Below are positions 61,725 to 64,000 of a stretch of DNA of 64,000 nucleotides, one piece after another. The stretch comes from Rebecca billardiae RCC1528 (lineage: Eukaryota > Haptophyta), in contig OZ251242.1 of the NCBI GenBank assembly GCA_965240325.2, positions 1,364,001-1,428,000 of the forward strand, in the 5' to 3' direction. The first letter of the stretch is position 1; the number at the start of each line of letters is the position of its first letter. The notes under the pieces are model-generated. The model was not told the DNA's origin and searched no databases. It was given only the letters and a program-made list of their open reading frames with translations. Made by a program: the position numbers and the translations under genes.

Positions 61725-64000
61725 TCAGCGAGCCTTGACGGCGCGCGTGCGCTTGGGCGGCGCCGCGCGCGGCGCCGCCGCGGCGGGGCGGCGCTTGGTG
61801 GCAGCGGCCGATGGCTTGGCCGCAGGCGCGCCGCCGCCCTTGGGTGCGGCCGGGGGCGGTGCATTCTCCACGTCGACGGCGGTGCGGCCCGCGGGCGGCT
61901 CGTCGCGTGCGCTGCTGCTGCCGCCGTCCTCGCTGGCCTGCGCGTCGTCGGCGTCGGCGTCGTCGGCGTCGTCGTCGTCATCATCATCATCATCAGCAGC
62001 AGCAGCGCGCGGCTGTGCCTGTGCCGCGCGCGGGCGCGGCGCGGAGAGGGCGGAGGCGCGGCGTGCCGGTGCGTGAGCGCGCGTGCCGCGCGCAGGCCGC
62101 GGGCGCGCGCACGTCGCGTGCTCGCGCGCGCGCGCACCGGCGGCTTCGGCTTCGGCTTCGGGGCGGGAGCGGCTCGCGTCGAGCGCGAGGGGTGCGCGCG
62201 CTTGGCTCGCTTCTTGGCGTCGCGCCGGCTGACGAGGCCTCGGCCTCCGTCGTCCGAGCTGCTGCCCGAGTCGTCCGCCTCGGCGGCGGCCGCGGCCGGC
62301 TTGGGCGGCGCGCGGCGCGGCGAGCGCTCGCGCTTGCCGCCCGGCGTGCCACCGGCGTCGGCGGCGGCATCCGCGCCGTCCACGCCGTCCACGCCGTCCG
62401 AGGCGAGAGGCGAGGGGTACGGCCGGCGGCGGCCGCTCGCAGAGCCGCCGGCCGTCGACGCGCGGCGCGCGGTGCCGCCCGTCCGAGCCGCCGAGCCGCG
62501 CGGCGTGTGCGCGCCGCCGGCCGCGCGCGCAGAGGCGGGCGTGGGCGTGCCAGCGGGCCCGCCGCCGCCGCCGCCGCTGGCTGGGGGTGGGCCGCGGAGC
62601 GCGCCCGCGGCGTGCTTGGTCGCGCCGCTCGGCGAGAGCAGGTGTGCTCCGCCGGCCGAGCGCGCGCCGCCCGCGCCGCGCGCCACGTTGGACACGAGGC
62701 CGAACGCCGGCGGCAGCACGGAGCGCGTGAGCTGCGGCGGAGGGTCGTCGGCGGTGGGCGCGCGGAACAGCAGCGCAGGCACGTGCTGCTGCGTCGCGCC
62801 GCCGTCCGCGCCGTCCGCGCCGCCGCCGCCCGCGCCCCACACGGTGTGTTGCGCCTTGGCCGTGAGCACCGCGTGCGCCACGTCGGCCGCGACGTGGATG
62901 GGCGCGGGCGCGCCCGGCGCGGGCGGCACGCCGTGGCGGTCGACCGCGCCCTGCGCGGCGGCGCGGCGCGGCGCGCGCGGAGGGCGCGCGGGCGGCGCGT
63001 GAGCGGCCGCGGCGTTCGGGCGGGGCGGCGGCGGCTGGCGGCGCCGGCGGTCGCGAGGCGCCGCGCGCGCGCGTGCGGCCCACCTTGATGCCTGTGAGCA
63101 TGCGCAGCATCAGCGTCACGTCGCCGCACGAGCCGCCGCCGCCGGCGAGGCCGTCGTCGGCGGGCGCGGGCGCGAGCGCGCTGCCCGCCGCGTCCGCGCC
63201 GCCCGCCGCGCCCTGCGCCGCGCCGCCGCCGCCGAGCGCGGCATAGAAGGCGGCGAAGGTGAGCTGCGCGCCGTCGAATGAGCGCGCGGCCGCGTCCTCG
63301 TCCATCAGCGTCTCGTCGCGCGCCACCAGCCACACCAGCCACTGCGCAGAGGCGAGGCGCGCGGCGGCGGTGGTGCGCGGTGGTGCGGTGTGCGCTCAGC
63401 GGTGCGGCGCGCGACCCGCGCGGCGCGCGCGCGCGCGCGTCGCGTGCGCGTGCGCGTGCGCGCACCGGCAGCGCGGTCTCGGGCAGGTAGAGCGCCGCCA
63501 CGCGCGCCGAGACCGGCGCGGGCGCGGGCGGCGCCGGGCCGCCCGCGAGCACGAGCGCGCGCGACGCCGCGCCCTCGGAGTCCTGACGCGCGCGCGCCGC
63601 GACCGCCGCGCGCGCGAGCGTGGCGCGCGCGCGCCGAGCGTATGCGTGCAACAGCTCCTTGGCCGCGCGCTTGAGGGCGCGCGGCTGCGCGGCGGTGCCG
63701 AGGGCGAGGGCGGCGCAGAAGTACGCGGGCAGGTGCCGGCTGCGCGCGAGCACGCGGCCGAGCGGCCCCGCCGCCGCGCCCGGGTACGGCGCGCGCGTGA
63801 GCCGCTTGTAGCTCTGCGCGAGCGCCGCGCCCGCGACCGCCGCGTCGTCGTCTGCGCACAGCCACGCCGCGCGGTGCAGCCCGTGAGCGGGCAGGTGGCG
63901 CGCGCGCACAGAGTCGAGCGTGAGCGCGCGCAGCAGCGCGGAGTGCGCCGCGCGCACGAGCGTCGTGCGCGCCGCCGAAGGCGCCGCCTCCGAGCCCACG
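61725..64000 (-). CDS. PDS5-like: PDS5-like cohesin-associated protein, 5' partial
   Basis: HEAT-repeat regulator of sister-chromatid cohesin. Exons on minus: 64000-63466 (open to the window edge), 63341-63084, 62950-62138, 62012-61725; all three introns phase 0. Helical repeats (LPAYFCAALALGTAAQPRAL; ELLHAYARRARATLARAAV) are followed by LPETALP joined exactly by splicing to WLVWLVARDE, the PDS5 block before its last helices. Then come MLRMLTGIK and HVAADVAHAVLTAKAQHTVW with VPALLFRAPTADDPPPQL, which parallels the end of the PDS5 globular region. The tail is disordered, Pro/Lys/Ser-rich and acidic, ending RRPAAAAPRAAPPKRTRAV, as PDS5 tails are basic. The last acceptor could also give exon start 62018. 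The N-terminal part is outside the window. Confidence 0.72.

Noticed and set aside
61445-62929. Minus frame continuing past the PDS5-like exon into 61445
   Set aside because: The exon ends at the GTGCGC donor at 62137; sequence beyond is intron and shadow, and the acidic/basic tail continues in another frame after splicing.
1-64000. tRNA, rRNA or CRISPR features
   Set aside because: By-eye search for T-arm motifs, rRNA blocks and regular short repeats found none convincing. A covariance-model search would be decisive for small RNAs.

Overview
The window is a very GC-rich stretch of a eukaryotic nuclear genome. The evidence is spliceosomal introns (21 inferred with matching phase), a ribosomal protein eL20 gene with an intron, a PREB/Sec12-type Sar1 exchange factor, a PDS5-like cohesin regulator, a ubiquitin-specific protease, a CaMK-type kinase and a TTAGGG-type telomere-like tract. 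A nuclear TtcA-type tRNA thiolase, a hybrid histidine kinase and several signal peptides suggest a unicellular alga. A haptophyte (Pavlova/Diacronema-like) or pelagophyte would fit the extreme GC and short GTGCG introns, but the sequence alone does not fix the lineage. Stop codons are so rare that long shadow frames run through real genes and introns on both strands; I set starts and exons by protein families and splice phase.

Layout. 1-3440: ubiquitin protease, 5' end outside the window. 3646-4692: TtcA-like thiolase. 5876-8916 (minus): PREB/Sec12. 9161-17169: a 7-exon gene for a giant acidic coiled-coil protein. 17170-20108: lower-GC stretch with a pterin-4a-carbinolamine dehydratase. 20109-20927 (minus) and 21110-23311: divergent eL20 and DEAD-box helicase. 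23918-25094: secreted/anchored two-domain protein. 26289-27386 (minus) and 28042-30045: divergent PHO80-like cyclin and hybrid histidine kinase. 31952-34372: CaMK-like kinase. 35224-36863: BAH-domain gene with an apparent frameshift. 36864-42887: gene-poor, repeat-rich region with palindromes, an AT microsatellite, a dispersed repeat and a degenerate tandem repeat. 42888-44507 (minus): armadillo-like protein. 45350-46234 (minus) and 46396-48588: divergent VTT-domain membrane protein and SulP/STAS transporter. 49057-49602: hypothetical acidic-tailed protein. 50253-51985: zinc-finger ORF broken by frameshifts. 52885-54564 and 54995-56350 (both minus): a VOC-DsbA/FrnE fusion and a signal-peptide GST, followed divergently by an S9 serine peptidase (56459-58762). 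58763-61724: second copy of the dispersed repeat and decayed coding. 61725-64000 (minus): PDS5-like gene, N-terminus outside the window.

Most genes are housekeeping and unrelated to each other. The clearest working group is the thiol/electrophile cluster (VOC-DsbA fusion plus GST). Five divergent pairs share short upstream regions (108 to 655 bp), the one between cyclin and histidine kinase carrying a stem-loop. No operon, CRISPR array, rRNA or convincing tRNA gene was seen.
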